Positions 1 through 9,420 are shown, counted from the stretch's first letter. The stretch is 64,000 nt of DNA from Nitrincola lacisaponensis (GCF_000691225.1 NZ_JMSZ01000036.1:24721-88720); one strand, 5' to 3'. Numbers and translations: made by a program. Notes: generated by a model not told the origin, from the sequence alone.

Positions 1-1221
1 ACGCTGCGGGTTGAGGGGGAGGTGCGCCTGAATGGCCGCTCCTTGCTGACACTGCCGATGCAGGAGCGCCGGGCGTTATGGGGGCGTGTCCTGGCCATGT
101 TGCCTCAGGAGCCCTGGCATGCGCTGGACCCGGTGATGAGATCCAGACGTCAGGTGTCTGAAGTGCATCAGTTTGTACTGGGGCTGGAGCAGGAAGCGGC
201 TGATCAGCAGGCAGAACTGGACTTGCAGCATCTGGGTCTGGCAGACGCACTGGAAAAAATTCCCTCGCAGCTCTCCGGTGGCATGGCTCAGCGAGTGGCC
301 TTTGTCGCCGCCACGGCGGCAGGTGGTTCGCTGCTGCTGGCTGACGAACCGACCAAGGGCCTGGACTATGGTCGTCGGGATCAGGTGGTGCAGTTATTAC
401 AGCGTCAACTGACGCAGGGTGCACTGCTGACTATCACTCATGATATCGATGTGGCGCGGCAACTGGGGGGTGACCTGATTGTGATGCGTCGTGGTCAGGT
501 GATGGAGCAGGGTGAGGCAGAGGCGTTGCTGGCTGACCCGCAATCCGAGTATACCCGTGAACTGCTGGCGGCTGATCCGAGCTGCTGGACGGCACCCAAA
601 CAATCGCCGCAGGTGATGGAACCCTTGATCCGTGTTGAGGGTTTGAGTCAGCAGCGTGGTGGCAAAATGCTGTTTGAGGGGCTGTCGTTTGAGCTGTGTC
701 CACATCAGATCACCGGTATCGTCGGTGACAGCGGCTGTGGCAAAAGTACACTGGGTGATCTGCTGCTGGGCAATCTGCAGCCGCAGGCAGGCCGAGTGAC
801 GTATCAACGACCCTTTGCACGCCATCAACTGCTGAAACTCTATCAGGATCCGCCTGCCGCCTTTGCGCCGGGCGTACCGCTGCAGCAACTGCTCAAGGAT
901 TTGGTCCGGCTGCATGATCTGGATGCATCACGCATTCCGGCGTTACTGGAGCGCCTGCATCTGAATCCACAATTACTGACGCGTTGCAGTCATGAGGTAT
1001 CGGGTGGGGAGTTGCAGCGCATTGCCTTGTTGCGTGCGCTACTGATGCGGCCAGTGCTGCTGTTTGCAGATGAACCGACCTCTCGGCTGGATCCGATGAC
1101 CGGCCAGCAGATCATTGAACTGCTGGTTGAAGTGGCGCGAGACTATGCCTGCGCCGTGGTTCTGGTCAGTCATGATCCGGTGCTGGTGGATAAAACCTGT
1201 CACCAGATCATCAGACTCTGA
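1..1221 (+). CDS. Dual-ATPase ABC transporter protein (oligopeptide/nickel type), 5' truncated
   Basis: This cytoplasmic protein would drive an ABC importer by ATP hydrolysis. The frame is open from base 1, and the residues before the GTG at 22 continue as ABC sequence, so the true start and the first Walker A lie outside the window. Two ATPase halves are fused. The first keeps a signature (LSGGMAQR), a Walker B (LLLADEPTKGLD) and an H-loop (THDID). The second is complete, with GDSGCGKST, VSGGELQR, LLFADEPTSRLD and SHDP. The link after half one (YTRELL) recalls the DppD/OppD/NikD group, which suggests a peptide or nickel substrate. Permease genes would be upstream. The substrate cannot be decided here. 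Confidence 0.85.
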   Translation, partial: TLRVEGEVRLNGRSLLTLPMQERRALWGRVLAMLPQEPWHALDPVMRSRRQVSEVHQFVLGLEQEAADQQAELDLQHLGLADALEKIPSQLSGGMAQRVAFVAATAAGGSLLLADEPTKGLDYGRRDQVVQLLQRQLTQGALLTITHDIDVARQLGGDLIVMRRGQVMEQGEAEALLADPQSEYTRELLAADPSCWTAPKQSPQVMEPLIRVEGLSQQRGGKMLFEGLSFELCPHQITGIVGDSGCGKSTLGDLLLGNLQPQAGRVTYQRPFARHQLLKLYQDPPAAFAPGVPLQQLLKDLVRLHDLDASRIPALLERLHLNPQLLTRCSHEVSGGELQRIALLRALLMRPVLLFADEPTSRLDPMTGQQIIELLVEVARDYACAVVLVSHDPVLVDKTCHQIIRL

Positions 1222-1226
1222 TCGCG

Positions 1227-1430
1227 CTAGTCTTCAAACCATCGTTCACGATCAACAAACGCTGCGAGGGCTTCCTCTTCTCGGCGTTTTTCGATGGCTC
1301 GACGGGCTTCAAAAAGACGACGAGTGGCGGTTTGTTTACGGCGGTTCTGCTCCTCAACATCATAACCTACCAGCAGATCAAACACTTCTGTGGCGATGGG
1401 GTCGAGGTCCTGTTCCTGACGTATCAGCAT
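1227..1430 (-). CDS. Small highly charged hypothetical protein (67 aa)
   Basis: I do not recognise a family. The product is 67 residues, soluble, and rich in Arg, Glu and Ala. Its second half (RRKQTATRRLFEARRAIEKRR, read as a helix) should form one amphipathic helix, ending in a WFED tail. A good ribosome site (GGAG, 7 bases before ATG) supports translation. The gene converges on the ABC gene with 5 bases between the stops, and it lies downstream of hexR on the same strand, 163 bases away. Function unknown. Confidence 0.6.
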   Translation of the reverse strand: MLIRQEQDLDPIATEVFDLLVGYDVEEQNRRKQTATRRLFEARRAIEKRREEEALAAFVDRERWFED

Positions 1431-1593
1431 ACTCTTGCTCCGATCTGTTATTCAGATTGAAGAGGAGGCGGCCGGATGAGCCGTCTCCCGGCTGTAAACT
1501 CTGTCCTGACTCTTTTTTAACCGATTTTTACAGTGATTTCAAATCGGCCTTTAGTCCAGTATGAGTTTAAGCGGTATAGATGACAGAAAAATG

Positions 1594-2487
1594 TCAGTCG
1601 CTGTCGTCGCCCTGGCGTCGGGTTGGCAGCAGGCGGTCATTCTGACGCAGGCTGCGCAGGCTGCGCTTGATGGTTTTGAGGTGGTCAAACAGGGCCGGTC
1701 CCAGTTTCATTGCCACGCCGACTGCCAGAATATCGATGACTACCAGATGTACGACACGTGAAGACATCAGGGTGCTGAGGTCCTTGTCTTCTTCAACATC
1801 GACATGGATCGGAATGGTGGCCAGTTCAGCCAGAGGGGTTGTCCCAGGACACAGGGTAATGACGGTTGCGCCGGTTTCCTTGACCAGTTTGACGGTATGC
1901 AGCAGATCTTTGGTGCGTCCGGTTTGAGAGATGGCCACCACCACGTCTCCCTGCCCCAGAGTGACAGCGGAGATGGTTTGCATATGCGGGTCAGAATAGG
2001 CGGCCGCTGACACCATCAGCCGGTAAAACTTGTGCTGTGCATCGGCACAGACCGGCGCGGAGGCACCAAAACCATAAAACTCGACACGATTGGCTTTTGC
2101 CAGTGCATCAATCGCTTCTTCCAGGATTTCCGGGTCGAGCTGTTCGCGGATGTTGATCAGATTGCCGATCATCGAGTCAAAAATTTTCTGTTTGAACTCG
2201 ATCACCGTGTCCTTGGTGTCCATGGAGAACTTTTCGAAGCTGGCATTACTCGCCAGCCCCTGTGCCAGGGTCAGTTTGAAGTCCTGAAAACCGTCATAGT
2301 TCAGTGCTCGACAGAAACGTACCACTGTCGGCTCGCTGACATTGGCCTCCGAAGCCAGATCCACAATACGCATATGGATGACGTCATTCGGCTGAGCCAG
2401 TACATAATCAGCTACTTTCTGTTCGGACTTACGCAGTTTTTCCCGTGAATCTGCAATGGACTTGAGAAGATTGAAGGAATTCAACAC
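1594..2487 (-). CDS. hexR: HexR-like RpiR/MurR-family transcriptional regulator
   Basis: This is a DNA-binding regulator of central sugar metabolism. HexR in gammaproteobacteria controls Entner-Doudoroff, zwf and gap genes and responds to KDPG. The N-terminal 75 residues form the RpiR helix-turn-helix (NVSEPTVVRFCRALNYDGFQ). Residues of about 120-260 form a SIS sugar-phosphate domain (FYGFGASAPVCADAQHKF; ISQTGRTKDLL). The length of 297 residues is normal for HexR. The start is GTG with AGG five bases upstream. No edd/zwf neighbour is present, so the assignment rests on sequence alone. The type I GAPDH at 32.5 kb belongs to an arsenic pair and is probably not a HexR target. Confidence 0.85.
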   Translation of the reverse strand: MLNSFNLLKSIADSREKLRKSEQKVADYVLAQPNDVIHMRIVDLASEANVSEPTVVRFCRALNYDGFQDFKLTLAQGLASNASFEKFSMDTKDTVIEFKQKIFDSMIGNLINIREQLDPEILEEAIDALAKANRVEFYGFGASAPVCADAQHKFYRLMVSAAAYSDPHMQTISAVTLGQGDVVVAISQTGRTKDLLHTVKLVKETGATVITLCPGTTPLAELATIPIHVDVEEDKDLSTLMSSRVVHLVVIDILAVGVAMKLGPALFDHLKTIKRSLRSLRQNDRLLPTRRQGDDSD

Positions 2488-2661
2488 GGATACCTGTCAG
2501 CTGCTGGCTGTTAATCAGGCCCTAGTATAGCAATGAAATTAGCCATAGCCTAACGTCAATCACGGCGTAAAAGCGTAAAACCACACGGTTTTTACTACAG
2601 ATCCTTGATCAGACCACGTACAATAGCCCGAGATTGATGCAAACCCTGACGGAGTGTCTGA

Positions 2662-3264
2662 ATGAGTGATATCCAGCAACTGGACGCACAGCTTGGCGAG
2701 ATGAAGCCCTGGCAATTGACCGCTTTTTCAGCGGCATTGACAGAGCGTATGCTGCCGAATTTTACCCTGTTTTCCCGGTTACTGGAGTTTGGCGATGCCG
2801 TACAGGTACGGCGCATTCTGGACGGCGTCTGGGAGCAGCTGGCCGGTGGTGCCAGCATGAACTTTGAAGTGCAGTTGGATCATGTCGAAGCCAATATGCC
2901 CTCTCTGGATGAGTTTGATATGTATGGCGCCATGCCTGCACTGGATGCAGTGGTAGCGCTCTATTCAACCCTGGTGTGTATTCTGGAAGCCGATCCGGCG
3001 GAAGCGGCCAGTATTGCTGACTTGTCACGTGAGTGTGTGGCGACTTTCATCGAGGTGAATGAGGCTGATCCGCAGCTGTCAGATGCAGAGTTGATGCGTT
3101 ATATCGCTACACATGATTTGATGCAGGATGAAGATGCGTTTCAGGAAGAGGTGCTGGAACGCCTGCTGGCGACAGAGCATCCCAATCGTGAATTTATCAA
3201 AAATCTGCGTACCCTGGCGATCAACGAGGGTGTCAGCAACCTTGGCATCAGTGATAACGAGTGA
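2662..3264 (+). CDS. yjaG: YjaG-family (DUF416) protein
   Basis: A 200-residue soluble alpha-helical protein of the YjaG/DUF416 family, whose biochemical role is not established. The N-terminus (QLGEMKPWQLTAFSAALTER) followed by the NFTLFSRL segment is typical, and the length is normal. The start has GGAG 7 bases upstream. The gene is divergent from hexR across about 170 bases. Its stop overlaps the ATG of the next small membrane gene by one base, so the two are probably co-translated. Confidence 0.85.
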   Translation: MSDIQQLDAQLGEMKPWQLTAFSAALTERMLPNFTLFSRLLEFGDAVQVRRILDGVWEQLAGGASMNFEVQLDHVEANMPSLDEFDMYGAMPALDAVVALYSTLVCILEADPAEAASIADLSRECVATFIEVNEADPQLSDAELMRYIATHDLMQDEDAFQEEVLERLLATEHPNREFIKNLRTLAINEGVSNLGISDNE

Positions 3265-3521
3265 TGCTACGGATCGGCCTGTTACTACTAATTGTACCGG
3301 GTGTGGCCCTGCTGGGCCTGTTTTTTTATGAGCAGTTGCAGATCAGTGACTGCCGTCTGGAGGGAGGCCATTGGGACTATCTTCGGGCGGTGTGTGATCA
3401 GCAACCGCACCCCTTTATTCCGTTGATGGCACGTAAGCCGCTGTTAGTGAATGGCGGTATGTTACTCAGCTGTCTCGGTCTGTTGATAACGATAGCCGGA
3501 CTGTATCGTCGGCGCATGTAA
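3264..3521 (+). CDS. Small membrane protein, two predicted TM helices
   Basis: Not recognised. The 85-residue product has a hydrophobic helix near the N-terminus (LRIGLLLLIVPGVALLGLFF) and another near the C-terminus (GGMLLSCLGLLITIAGLY). They flank a short loop with two cysteines (SDCRLEGGHW and RAVCDQQ) that could form a disulfide on the periplasmic side. The ATG at 3264 shares one base with the yjaG stop; an in-frame GTG at 3261 is possible but less likely. It is followed 17 bases later by another membrane-anchored gene. Confidence 0.65.
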   Translation: MLRIGLLLLIVPGVALLGLFFYEQLQISDCRLEGGHWDYLRAVCDQQPHPFIPLMARKPLLVNGGMLLSCLGLLITIAGLYRRRM

Positions 3522-3538
3522 AGGCTGCAGGAAGAGAC

Positions 3539-4012
3539 ATGGGAAAGAAAATTGCACTGAGTGGCCTGGGATTGGCCGTGGTGTTTGGTCTTTGGGTGTG
3601 GCTGTTTTCACCGCAATGGCTGGAAGGTTTTAACCAGCAGCGGGCAGAAGATGCCGAAGTTTATCGAACGCAAGGTCTCGAGGCCGGACGTGAGACTGAT
3701 CAGCAGGGTTGTCAGGATCAGGCACTGACCCGTTTTGACCAGTGCCGGGACTCCAATTTTGTCTGCACCGTCAATCAAGGCGTGTTCCTGAAGGCCTGCT
3801 TTGAAACGGCGGCAACGACAGCCGGTTTCTGTGAAGGATTGCCGGAGTTTCATGACAAGGCCACGGAGCCTGAGAAAGACTGGGCCAAGTATAACTGTTG
3901 GGACATGGGAATACGTGGAGAGGGCTGCAGATTGCTGTTGCGTCAGCGACTACAGCTCTGCGATGCCCTCGGATCGTCTGCTGGCAGCAGTGCTTTAAAC
4001 CTGCAGAACTAG
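3539..4012 (+). CDS. Membrane-anchored cysteine-rich hypothetical protein
   Basis: Not recognised. The 157-residue product has one N-terminal hydrophobic segment (LGLAVVFGLWVWLF, about residues 10-23). A hydrophilic domain with eight or so cysteines follows (for example CQDQ, DQCRD, FVCTV, KACFE, GFCEG, YNCWD, GCRLL, QLCDA), a spacing that suggests several disulfides in the periplasm. It forms a short operon with yjaG and the preceding small membrane gene. Its last 18 bases overlap the 3' end of the oxidoreductase gene on the other strand. Confidence 0.65.
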   Translation: MGKKIALSGLGLAVVFGLWVWLFSPQWLEGFNQQRAEDAEVYRTQGLEAGRETDQQGCQDQALTRFDQCRDSNFVCTVNQGVFLKACFETAATTAGFCEGLPEFHDKATEPEKDWAKYNCWDMGIRGEGCRLLLRQRLQLCDALGSSAGSSALNLQN

Positions 4013-4930
4013 TTTACCACTGATGTGCCCGCTGGCACTTAACCGGTGGGCTTCTGCGGCCTGTGACAAGGGCAGAACCTGGGCAATCTTGAGTTTTAAC
4101 AAACCCTTGGCTGCCCGTTCTGCCAGTTGCGCCAATTGTGCTGCATTGGGTTCAACACGAATCGGTAACACGGTCACATCGGAACCTTCAGCCGCCGCAC
4201 TGACCTGAGCGGCCGTCACCGATGGCAGGGTTACCAGTCGGCCACCTGGTTTTAATGCCAGTAACGCATCGATCGCAGTCTCCCCGCCGACACCGTCCAG
4301 AATCAGGTCATAGGTGTCTGCCAGTTCGCGCATATCCAGCTCCTGATAATCCAGTGTTTGCTGGCAACCCAGTGTTTTCAGATAGGCATGATTGGCAGGT
4401 GAGCTGGTTGCGCTGACCTGTGCACCTGCCTGAACCGCCAGTTGAGCCGCCAGATGACCCACACCACCGGCACCGGCCAGAATCAGCACCCGTTCAGCGG
4501 CTTGCAATTGTCCTTTATCAAACAGTGCCTGCCAGGCGGTTAAGCCAGCCAGACCCAGACCTGCGGCTGTCGTGGCATCCAGACCTTCCGGGCGCAAGGT
4601 AATTTCACTGGCGGGTGCAATCAGCTGTTCGGCATAGCAGCCAGCCGGGTGGGGAAAGCGGATAAATCCCAGTACCGGATCTCCAACCTTGAATTGGGTG
4701 ACACCTTCACCCAGCGCCAGTACTTCGCCACTGAATTCCCAGCCGGGTGTCCAGGGAAAGGACTCAATAAATCCCGCTGCACCGCCACCCGAGCAGGTTT
4801 TCCAGTCGATCGGATTCACACCCGCCGCCTGATTGCGGATCAACACTTCACCGGGACCGGGAATCGGATTGTCGACCGTCTCATAACAGAGGTTATCGGG
4901 TTCGAACGCATGGATCTGGATAGCTTGCAT
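3995..4930 (-). CDS. Zinc-free medium-chain NAD(P)-dependent oxidoreductase (quinone reductase-like)
   Basis: A cytoplasmic medium-chain dehydrogenase/reductase that probably reduces quinones or enones with NADPH. The GroES-like domain comes first (PGPGEVLIRNQAAGVNPIDW) and the Rossmann fold after (LAGAGGVGHLAAQLAVQAGA). No structural-zinc cysteine cluster is visible, which fits the zinc-free branch. The start is set at 4930 because GGAG lies 7 bases upstream; the frame is open further upstream, but the extra residues (MAFPGLFFCQ) do not fit the family. It sits 45 bases downstream of phoR on the same strand and may be co-transcribed. The substrate is unknown. Confidence 0.85.
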   Translation of the reverse strand: MQAIQIHAFEPDNLCYETVDNPIPGPGEVLIRNQAAGVNPIDWKTCSGGGAAGFIESFPWTPGWEFSGEVLALGEGVTQFKVGDPVLGFIRFPHPAGCYAEQLIAPASEITLRPEGLDATTAAGLGLAGLTAWQALFDKGQLQAAERVLILAGAGGVGHLAAQLAVQAGAQVSATSSPANHAYLKTLGCQQTLDYQELDMRELADTYDLILDGVGGETAIDALLALKPGGRLVTLPSVTAAQVSAAAEGSDVTVLPIRVEPNAAQLAQLAERAAKGLLKLKIAQVLPLSQAAEAHRLSASGHISGKLVLQV

Positions 4931-4975
4931 GAGCATACTCCGCTGACAGAAAAACAGGCCCGGGAAGGCCACTCT

Positions 4976-6295
4976 TCAGCCATTATGAGTGGCGAGTGCT
5001 TCATTTTCCAGTGCAATGACGCTATCGGGCGGGAAGTGACAACTGAAGCAGCTGCCCTTGCCGAGGCTGCTCTGGATTTTCAACTGACCGCCATGGCGTA
5101 CCATGACGTATTTGACAATTGACAGCCCCAGTCCGGTTCCGCCACTGTCACTGGAGCGGCTTTCATCGACACGGTAAAAACGTTCTGTCAGACGGGGCAG
5201 ATGGAAAGGTTCTATTCCAGGTCCGTTATCCTCAACACTGAGGTGGCCACCATTGACGTCCACTTTCCAGCGGATGCGTATTTCTGCCTGTGCAGGCGTG
5301 TGTCTGACCGCGTTAAAGACCAGATTAGAAAAAGCGCTGTGCAGTTCTTTGTCCTGGCCCAGGAGGTCATAGCGGGGATCCGCATCGATGCTGATCTGGT
5401 GCTGTTGGTCACCACTGAGAATCAGCGCATCGCGGCGGATTTCTTTCAGCATCTGATGAATATCGACTGAAACATCTTCAGTTACATGCTCGGTTGACTC
5501 CAGACGGGATAACATCAACATATCCCGGACCAGTCCTTCCATTCTGAGAGTTTGCTGTTCCATTTGCTGTAAGCCGCGCATCAGGGGCTTAGGCAACTCC
5601 TGATCCTGAAATGTTTCTAGGTAACCACGTATTACGGTTAGTGGTGTACGCAATTCATGTGAGGCATTGGATACGAAGCTTTGTCGGGTCTGTTCAAGCT
5701 TTTTTAACCGGGTAATGTCGCGGGCAACTAACAGGCGATCACCCTGTCCGAAGTGCGTAATATGATACTGCAGGGTGACCTGCTCATTGATGGGGGATGT
5801 CAGTTCCAGCGGTTCCTGGTAATTGTGCTTTCGGTAGTAGCGAATAAAACGGGGATCACGTAACAGGTTGAGTATGGAGCGACGACGGTCGGATTTGGGT
5901 GACAGCCCCAGTAATCGTTCCGCTGAACGATTCCACCATTCCAGATTATCCTTTTGGTCAATAATCACCACCGCATCTTGAAGAGCCGCTGATGAGTGCT
6001 GGAAGCGGTTTATAATCCCCCGCAGGGCCCTTTCCTTGTCGTGTCCACGGCGTTGCAGCCGGTAAAGGCCATCCAGCAGATCACCCCAGGCACCGGGAGC
6101 CTCTGGCGGTTCGCTGCCATCTTCCCGTTTGAGCCATTTCATCACCCGCTCGAACAGGTAGATCTGGTACAGTGACCAGCCAAACAGGCTGATAATCAGC
6201 GCCTCTCGGGGGTAACCCAGTATCCAGCCAATCAACCCACTGACCAGCAGGGTGATCAGCAGACTGTAGACCATCAGCTTTCCGGACTGATACAT
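4976..6295 (-). CDS. phoR: Phosphate-starvation sensor histidine kinase PhoR
   Basis: The inner-membrane kinase of the Pho two-component system. It phosphorylates PhoB when PstSCAB-PhoU signals low phosphate. The order of elements is two N-terminal membrane helices (about 8-45), a PAS domain (about 100-195), the H-box with the phospho-accepting His213 in SHELRTPLTV, then N, G1 and G2 boxes (NAVRHT, EDNGPGIE, GGTGLGLSIV). The 439-residue length is normal. The gene lies 40 bases after phoB on the same strand. Nothing is missing from the catalytic core. Confidence 0.95.
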   Translation of the reverse strand: MYQSGKLMVYSLLITLLVSGLIGWILGYPREALIISLFGWSLYQIYLFERVMKWLKREDGSEPPEAPGAWGDLLDGLYRLQRRGHDKERALRGIINRFQHSSAALQDAVVIIDQKDNLEWWNRSAERLLGLSPKSDRRRSILNLLRDPRFIRYYRKHNYQEPLELTSPINEQVTLQYHITHFGQGDRLLVARDITRLKKLEQTRQSFVSNASHELRTPLTVIRGYLETFQDQELPKPLMRGLQQMEQQTLRMEGLVRDMLMLSRLESTEHVTEDVSVDIHQMLKEIRRDALILSGDQQHQISIDADPRYDLLGQDKELHSAFSNLVFNAVRHTPAQAEIRIRWKVDVNGGHLSVEDNGPGIEPFHLPRLTERFYRVDESRSSDSGGTGLGLSIVKYVMVRHGGQLKIQSSLGKGSCFSCHFPPDSVIALENEALATHNG

Positions 6296-6335
6296 GTGCG
6301 CGTCTCTGCGGCAGGTTAAGTAGGCGGTTCAAGCC

Positions 6336-7028
6336 TCAGTTTTTGACAGAAAAACGGTATCCCGTGCCACGCACTGTTTGAATCAGATAATCATGGCGTT
6401 CGCCCAAGGCTTTACGCAACCGCCGGATGTGTACATCAACGGTACGTTCTTCGACATACACATTACCGCCCCACACCATATCTAGCAACTGGCTTCTGGA
6501 GTAGGCTCGGTCTTGATGAGTCATGAAAAACTGTAACAGTCTGAACTCGGTGGGACCAAGATCTACCGGTGTTTCCTCGGACAGCACCCGGTGAGAAACA
6601 GGGTCCAGTGTCAGATCATCAACGGTGACCGGTTCTTCAATACCTTTGGGTGTTGTGCGTCGCAACACGGTTTTCAGTCGAGCCACCAGTTCACGTGGTG
6701 AAAATGGTTTGGTGATGTAATCATCAACACCCACTTCCAGCCCCTGAATTTTATTATCTTCTTCAGCTTTTGCAGTGAGCATGATAATGGGAATATCGGC
6801 GGTGACTTCATCTTTACGCAGTCTGCGGGCGAAGTCGATGCCACTGACACCGGGCATCATCCAGTCAAGCAACACCATATCCGGCTTCTGATCCAGAATG
6901 GCCGCATGTGCCTGTTGTGCGTTCTGGGCTTCAAGGCAGTCATAGCCTGCCATCTCCAGCGCTACGGCAATCATTTCCCGGATAGGTGCTTCATCGTCAA
7001 CAATGAGTACACGTTTTGCAACCGACAT
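6336..7028 (-). CDS. phoB: Phosphate regulon response regulator PhoB
   Basis: The transcription activator of the phosphate regulon. The receiver domain has the acidic pair in VDDEAP, the phospho-acceptor Asp in VLLDWMMPG and the Lys in ITKPFSPREL. A winged-helix OmpR-type output domain follows (RTVDVHIRRLRKALG, VRGTGYRFS). The ATG at 7028 gives 230 residues, the family size, and has GAGG 7 bases upstream; a longer reading to 7124 would run through the promoter. A Pho box precedes it, so it should activate itself. Confidence 0.96.
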   Translation of the reverse strand: MSVAKRVLIVDDEAPIREMIAVALEMAGYDCLEAQNAQQAHAAILDQKPDMVLLDWMMPGVSGIDFARRLRKDEVTADIPIIMLTAKAEEDNKIQGLEVGVDDYITKPFSPRELVARLKTVLRRTTPKGIEEPVTVDDLTLDPVSHRVLSEETPVDLGPTEFRLLQFFMTHQDRAYSRSQLLDMVWGGNVYVEERTVDVHIRRLRKALGERHDYLIQTVRGTGYRFSVKN

Positions 7029-7061
7029 GGATGAACCTCGACTGTGATTATCAACCCGACT

Positions 7062-7095
7062 ATTACAAGACGTTTTGGTTACATTAATATGACAG
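7062..7095 (-). promoter_or_regulatory. Pho box and -10 element of phoBR
   Basis: On the minus strand, 7095-7078 reads CTGTCATATTAATGTAAC. These are two 7-base half sites (CTGTCAT, ATGTAAC) around an AT-rich 4-base spacer, as in the PhoB consensus. A TGTAAT -10 hexamer (7067-7062) begins after exactly 10 bases. This is the strongest box in the window. Confidence 0.88.
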
Positions 7096-7126
7096 TATGG
7101 CTCAGTTTGGTAAAAAACCTGCAAAA

Positions 7127-8002
7127 TCAGGCGGCATAATGCAAAACGATTCCGATCAGTACGGCCAGCTCAGCTAAATGGTTATTGAGAAAGGCCTGGA
7201 AGCAGGGCGCGCGTTCGCGTTGACGAATCAGGTACTGCTGCCAGCCGAAAAAGCCGATGGCAGCGATGAGTCCACTGTAGTACCAGAAACTCATATCCAG
7301 GTAGAGGCCGATGATCAGCAGCAGTAGCATGGCCAGTCCCTGAAGGAGTCCGATTATCAGCTTGTCAGCCTGTCCGAAGCGTATCGCGGTGGATTTAACA
7401 CCAATTTTCAGGTCGTCATCCCGGTCAACCATGGCATATTGCGTGTCATAGGCCACCGTCCATAACAGCTTGGCGAGATACAGCAGCCAGGCAATCAGTG
7501 GCAAGGTTCCGGTAACGGCGGTAAACGCCATGGGAATGGCCCAGCCAAAGGCGGCACCCAATACCACTTGCGGGTAGTGGGTATAGCGCTTCATGAACGG
7601 GTAACAGAAGGCCAGAGCAACGCCGATCACCGATAACTGAATGGTGAGTCGATTGGTAAACAGTACCAGCACGAATGCGCTGAGCATCAAGCCGACAAAT
7701 AATGCCAGGGCTTCCCGTTCACTGACTTGCCCGGTTGCCAGGGGCCGGTCTGCAGTGCGTTTGACATGGCCATCGATGTGGCGATCAGCATAATCGTTGA
7801 TGACGCAGCCAGCCGAGCGAGTGAGAAAGACACCCAGGGTGAAAATCAATAGCAGTTGTGGCGTCGGCACGCCTTCCGAGGCAATCCAGAGCGCCCAGAG
7901 TGTCGGCCAGAGCAGTAACCAGGTGCCGATAGGTTTATCGGCACGCATCAGGCGGATGTAAAGTGGCAGCTTCTGGCGCATAACGGAAATCAGGCCGGAC
8001 AT
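7127..8002 (-). CDS. ubiA: 4-hydroxybenzoate polyprenyltransferase UbiA
   Basis: An integral membrane enzyme that attaches the polyprenyl chain to 4-hydroxybenzoate in ubiquinone synthesis. The 291 residues match the family. Both Asp-rich substrate/Mg sites are present ([15 protein letters not shown] near residue 68; [13 protein letters not shown] near 190), with about eight membrane helices. Its stop lies just upstream of the phoB promoter, and ubiC follows the same direction upstream of it. The ubiC-ubiA-phoB order is common in pseudomonads and relatives. Confidence 0.95.
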   Translation of the reverse strand: MSGLISVMRQKLPLYIRLMRADKPIGTWLLLWPTLWALWIASEGVPTPQLLLIFTLGVFLTRSAGCVINDYADRHIDGHVKRTADRPLATGQVSEREALALFVGLMLSAFVLVLFTNRLTIQLSVIGVALAFCYPFMKRYTHYPQVVLGAAFGWAIPMAFTAVTGTLPLIAWLLYLAKLLWTVAYDTQYAMVDRDDDLKIGVKSTAIRFGQADKLIIGLLQGLAMLLLLIIGLYLDMSFWYYSGLIAAIGFFGWQQYLIRQRERAPCFQAFLNNHLAELAVLIGIVLHYAA

Positions 8003-8068
8003 GAAGGTTCCTTGTAACTGAAAATCGCAGAATTCAGGCGCTATTGTACGCGCTTGAACGGCTGACTG

Positions 8069-8602
8069 TCAGCGTCGTGGAACAGAGGCCATCACGGGCA
8101 GAAACACTTCTGTCACCAGTAGCGGATGTGTATCGAGATAAAATACCGAGCGGCGTGCCGGATACACCTCTTTTCCGTCCCTCAAGTGCGTCACCTGAAT
8201 AGCGCCCCGGCGAATACGTGGATCACTGAACAGCAGTGACCCCAGCGAGCGGTTGCCCAACTGATGCAGGGCCTGATGGCAATGAGAGAGGGTGGCATCA
8301 GGAACCACGGAGCGTGCATACACCCATACCTGATTTTTTCCCATCAGTTCCACCTCCCGTATTAACACACGACGGTGTGGAGGAATTCCCAGTACACAGG
8401 CTTCATCCCGGCTGGGGAAATCTCTGGACAGGCGTAGCAGTCTGACCTGGAACTGGCCTTGGCTGGCCAGAATCAATGATTGGGTGAGGGATTCCCGCTG
8501 ACACAGCCAGTCTCGCCAATGCGCAGACAGAGGTGGACGGCGGCTGGCTGCAAGCCAGTGCCGTCTGCGTTGTGAGCGTAAATAGAGTGTCCGAATCTTC
8601 AC
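8069..8602 (-). CDS. ubiC: Chorismate--pyruvate lyase UbiC
   Basis: A cytoplasmic enzyme that converts chorismate to 4-hydroxybenzoate and pyruvate, the first committed step of ubiquinone synthesis and the supply for UbiA next door. The 177 residues are the usual size. The conserved Arg region (RVLIREVEL) and the C-terminal active-site Glu in LVTEVFLP are visible. The start is GTG with AAGG four bases upstream. The gap to ubiA is 66 bases. Confidence 0.88.
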   Translation of the reverse strand: MKIRTLYLRSQRRRHWLAASRRPPLSAHWRDWLCQRESLTQSLILASQGQFQVRLLRLSRDFPSRDEACVLGIPPHRRVLIREVELMGKNQVWVYARSVVPDATLSHCHQALHQLGNRSLGSLLFSDPRIRRGAIQVTHLRDGKEVYPARRSVFYLDTHPLLVTEVFLPVMASVPRR

Positions 8603-8658
8603 AGAACCTTACCAGGCAAAAAAGTCTGGCGCAGTGTAACACTATGAAGGATCAGCGA

Positions 8659-9420
8659 TCACTCACTTTGGTAGTTGTCCAGGTCATCCTCAGGTGAGGC
8701 GTCGTGAACGGCTTCCTTGATCTCGCGCAAGCTCTTGTGGCGTACATCTTCACCACTGACCTGATAAATCAGGTGTATGGCAATACTGCGGGCATGATCA
8801 CCAATACGCTCCAGGCTACGAAGAATCCACATGACATTCAGAATGACTGAAATGGAACGTGGGTCTTCCATCATGTAGGTGACCAGTGAGCGGGTTGCTG
8901 AGCGATACTCCTGATCTACTTCACGGTCACGCTTGGCGACTTTATAGGCCATTTCCAGATCGCCACGTGAGAAGGCATTCAAAACATCGCGTACCATTTC
9001 GGTTACGATCATGCCGATGTGGCGTACTTCCTGATAGCCGAATCGTGCATTAATCCCTGAGTTGGCGATTTCAATGGCATGTTTTGAAATACGGCCCGAC
9101 TCATCACCAATACGCTCCAGATCAGACGCAGCACGGCTGATGGAAATGATCAGTCGCAAGTCGCTGGCGGCTGGCTGGCGCAGGGCAATGATTTTGGTGC
9201 ACTGCTGATCAATATCGATTTCCATCTGGTTGGCTGTTTTATCGCTTTGACGTGCCTGTTCAGCCAGCTCGATATCACCATTCATCAGCGCTTCGATGGA
9301 GTCGCTGACCTGGCGTTCAACTATGCCGCCCATGCTCAGCATCTGCGTACGGATCTGCTCCAGTTCAATATTAAACTGATTGGAGATGTGCTTTGAAAAA
9401 CTGTCTTTTCCGGGTTCCAT
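8659..9420 (-). CDS. phoU: Phosphate-specific transport regulator PhoU
   Basis: A peripheral cytoplasmic protein that links PstB and PhoR and turns off Pho signalling when phosphate is plentiful. Two PhoU three-helix repeats are seen (about residues 25-110 and 125-215), each with the metal-binding acidic/Arg stretch (SDLERIGDESGRISKHA; RSLERIGDHARSIAIHL). The 253-residue length is slightly above E. coli PhoU. It is the last gene of the pst operon, 56 bases after pstB. Confidence 0.95.
   Translation of the reverse strand: MEPGKDSFSKHISNQFNIELEQIRTQMLSMGGIVERQVSDSIEALMNGDIELAEQARQSDKTANQMEIDIDQQCTKIIALRQPAASDLRLIISISRAASDLERIGDESGRISKHAIEIANSGINARFGYQEVRHIGMIVTEMVRDVLNAFSRGDLEMAYKVAKRDREVDQEYRSATRSLVTYMMEDPRSISVILNVMWILRSLERIGDHARSIAIHLIYQVSGEDVRHKSLREIKEAVHDASPEDDLDNYQSE

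Noticed and set aside
397..915. Long open frames antisense to known genes (also opposite pstA, pstC, arxC and the PHP-GT gene)
   Set aside because: They are mirror frames of clear coding sequence, with no ribosome sites or recognisable motifs.
2577..2592. HexR autoregulatory site or terminator in the hexR-yjaG intergenic region
   Set aside because: AAAACC-ACAC-GGTTTT is a short 6-bp dyad that does not match the HexR palindrome and is too weak for a terminator call.
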